The notes below the pieces were generated by a model, which ran no database searches, was not told the origin of the DNA, and saw nothing but the letters and a program-made list of their open reading frames with translations. This document shows positions 63,287 through 64,000 of a DNA stretch of 64,000 nt, one piece after another. Each line of letters starts with the position of its first letter. Position 1 is the first letter of the stretch. The translations under genes were made by a program, and so were the position numbers. Source of the stretch: Chryseobacterium vaccae (GTDB lineage Bacteria > Bacteroidota > Bacteroidia > Flavobacteriales > Weeksellaceae); the NCBI RefSeq assembly GCF_009602705.1, contig NZ_VSWH01000001.1:3596001-3660000 (forward strand), read 5' to 3'.

Positions 63287-64000
63287 ATGAGAAAACTCTA
63301 CATGAGTGCATTAGCGATATGCACAACCCTGAGTATATCAGCTCAGGAAATTCTTTGGCAGAAAGACATCAAGTCTTCCACTCAGGATTTTCTTAGCCAG
63401 ATTACCACTACCATCGATCAGCAGTATCTGATTACCGGAAGTTCTATCCAGACAAAAAACCAACAGCAAGCTGCTGGCAGTCAAAAGCAAAACAACGGTT
63501 ACGATTTCCATTTGGTTAAACTGAACCAACAGGGAGAAGAGGTCTGGGAAAAATACCTTTCAGGGCAAAATCACGACTATCTTTCCGCTTCTGTTTCTAC
63601 TCAGGAAGGAGGATTTCTTATCGCAGGAACCTCTTATTCCGGAAAAGGACTGGACAAAAAAGAAGAATCCAAAGGCGGATCAGATATCTGGCTGGTAAGA
63701 CTGAATGAATTCGGGGATGAATTATGGCAGAAAACTTTAGGAACTGCTTCCGATGAAGAAGCCAGAGCAGTTGTTCAGACTACTGACTTAGGATTCTTTG
63801 TAGCAGGGAATATTCAAAACTCTTCCAAAGGTTACGGCTCTAAAGATGCCTGGATCATCAGACTGGATAAAAATGGGAAAGAACTTTCTCAGTTGATCTT
63901 AGGCGGAAAAGGACTGGATGAAGTGGAGAAAATGATCCCAACCCGTGATGGCGGCGTATTGTTAGGGATTTATTCAAGAAGTGATAAGACAAATATGAGT
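63287..64000 (+). CDS. Secreted repeat protein, N-terminal part
   Basis: 238 codons, open to the window edge. Signal peptide (1-19, ends SISAQ). At least three ~55-residue blade-like units: FHLVKLNQQGEEVWEKYLSG, DIWLVRLNEFGDELWQKTLG and DAWIIRLDKNGKELSQLILG, each followed by a glycine-rich GGFLIAGTS / LGFFVAGN / GGVLLGIY strand. This is a beta-propeller-like pattern. In Chryseobacterium such proteins usually end in a T9SS sorting domain and may precede Rhs-type genes; neither can be seen here. Confidence 0.82.
   Translation, partial: MRKLYMSALAICTTLSISAQEILWQKDIKSSTQDFLSQITTTIDQQYLITGSSIQTKNQQQAAGSQKQNNGYDFHLVKLNQQGEEVWEKYLSGQNHDYLSASVSTQEGGFLIAGTSYSGKGLDKKEESKGGSDIWLVRLNEFGDELWQKTLGTASDEEARAVVQTTDLGFFVAGNIQNSSKGYGSKDAWIIRLDKNGKELSQLILGGKGLDEVEKMIPTRDGGVLLGIYSRSDKTNMS

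Overview
The window looks like a chromosome segment of a Bacteroidota flavobacterium, most likely Chryseobacterium or a close relative. The grounds are SusC/SusD pairs, type IX secretion (T9SS) sorting domains, TAnnTTTG-type promoter -7 boxes, AT-rich spacers without Shine-Dalgarno sequences, and household gene orders typical of Flavobacteriia (DPM synthase / DUF4296 / tgt / LptF, and rsfS / ftsH / LUD / cdsA / psd). No rRNA, tRNA or CRISPR array was recognised. All assignments come from reading motifs and gene order, not from database searches.

Layout. 1-3.5 kb: a partial thiolase, a TetR regulator with a palindromic operator, OsmC and two AraC regulators. 3.9-21.1 kb: a long + strand polysaccharide-utilisation locus with SusC, SusD, an MFS transporter, GH130, GH92, GH125, an EndoH-like GH18 with a T9SS tail, a ROK kinase, a second GH92 and a mannose-6-phosphate isomerase-type cupin. 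Together these can take a high-mannose N-glycan from release to fructose-6-phosphate: GH18 cleaves the chitobiose core, GH92 and GH125 trim alpha-mannose, the MFS protein imports Man-beta-1,4-GlcNAc-type products, GH130 phosphorolyses them, and the kinase and isomerase feed glycolysis. A remnant of a sugar porter lies just after its terminator. 21.5-25.3 kb: a metal (probably copper) operon with a TonB receptor carrying two HMA domains, a Cys-rich small protein and a repeat lipoprotein. 25.4-27.7 kb: a two-component system. 28-33 kb: an SRPBCC protein, oligopeptidase B, hemD and DUF4271, with gene remnants and a perfect 53-bp tandem duplication between them. 33.8-42.7 kb: household genes.

42.7-47 kb holds the most unusual unit: a membrane-bound HTH regulator, two overlapping small HTH genes and a large secreted protein. 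Each is preceded by the same 32-bp element, and the dyad in it sits 54-55 bp before a TAnnTTTG box in all three cases. This looks like a small undescribed regulon. 47-50.4 kb: DUF1801, an MsbA-like ABC exporter and an M28 peptidase. 50.4-52.4 kb: two decayed IS982-type copies flanking a DUF6624 gene, with a shared 10-bp repeat at or near the outer ends. 52.5-57.2 kb: DUF4293, rho with a long low-complexity insert, a broken secreted-protein gene, SOD and a small secreted protein. 57.3-64 kb: a secreted nuclease/phosphatase divergent from a TonB receptor and DUF5689 lipoprotein pair, then the start of a secreted repeat protein cut by the window edge.
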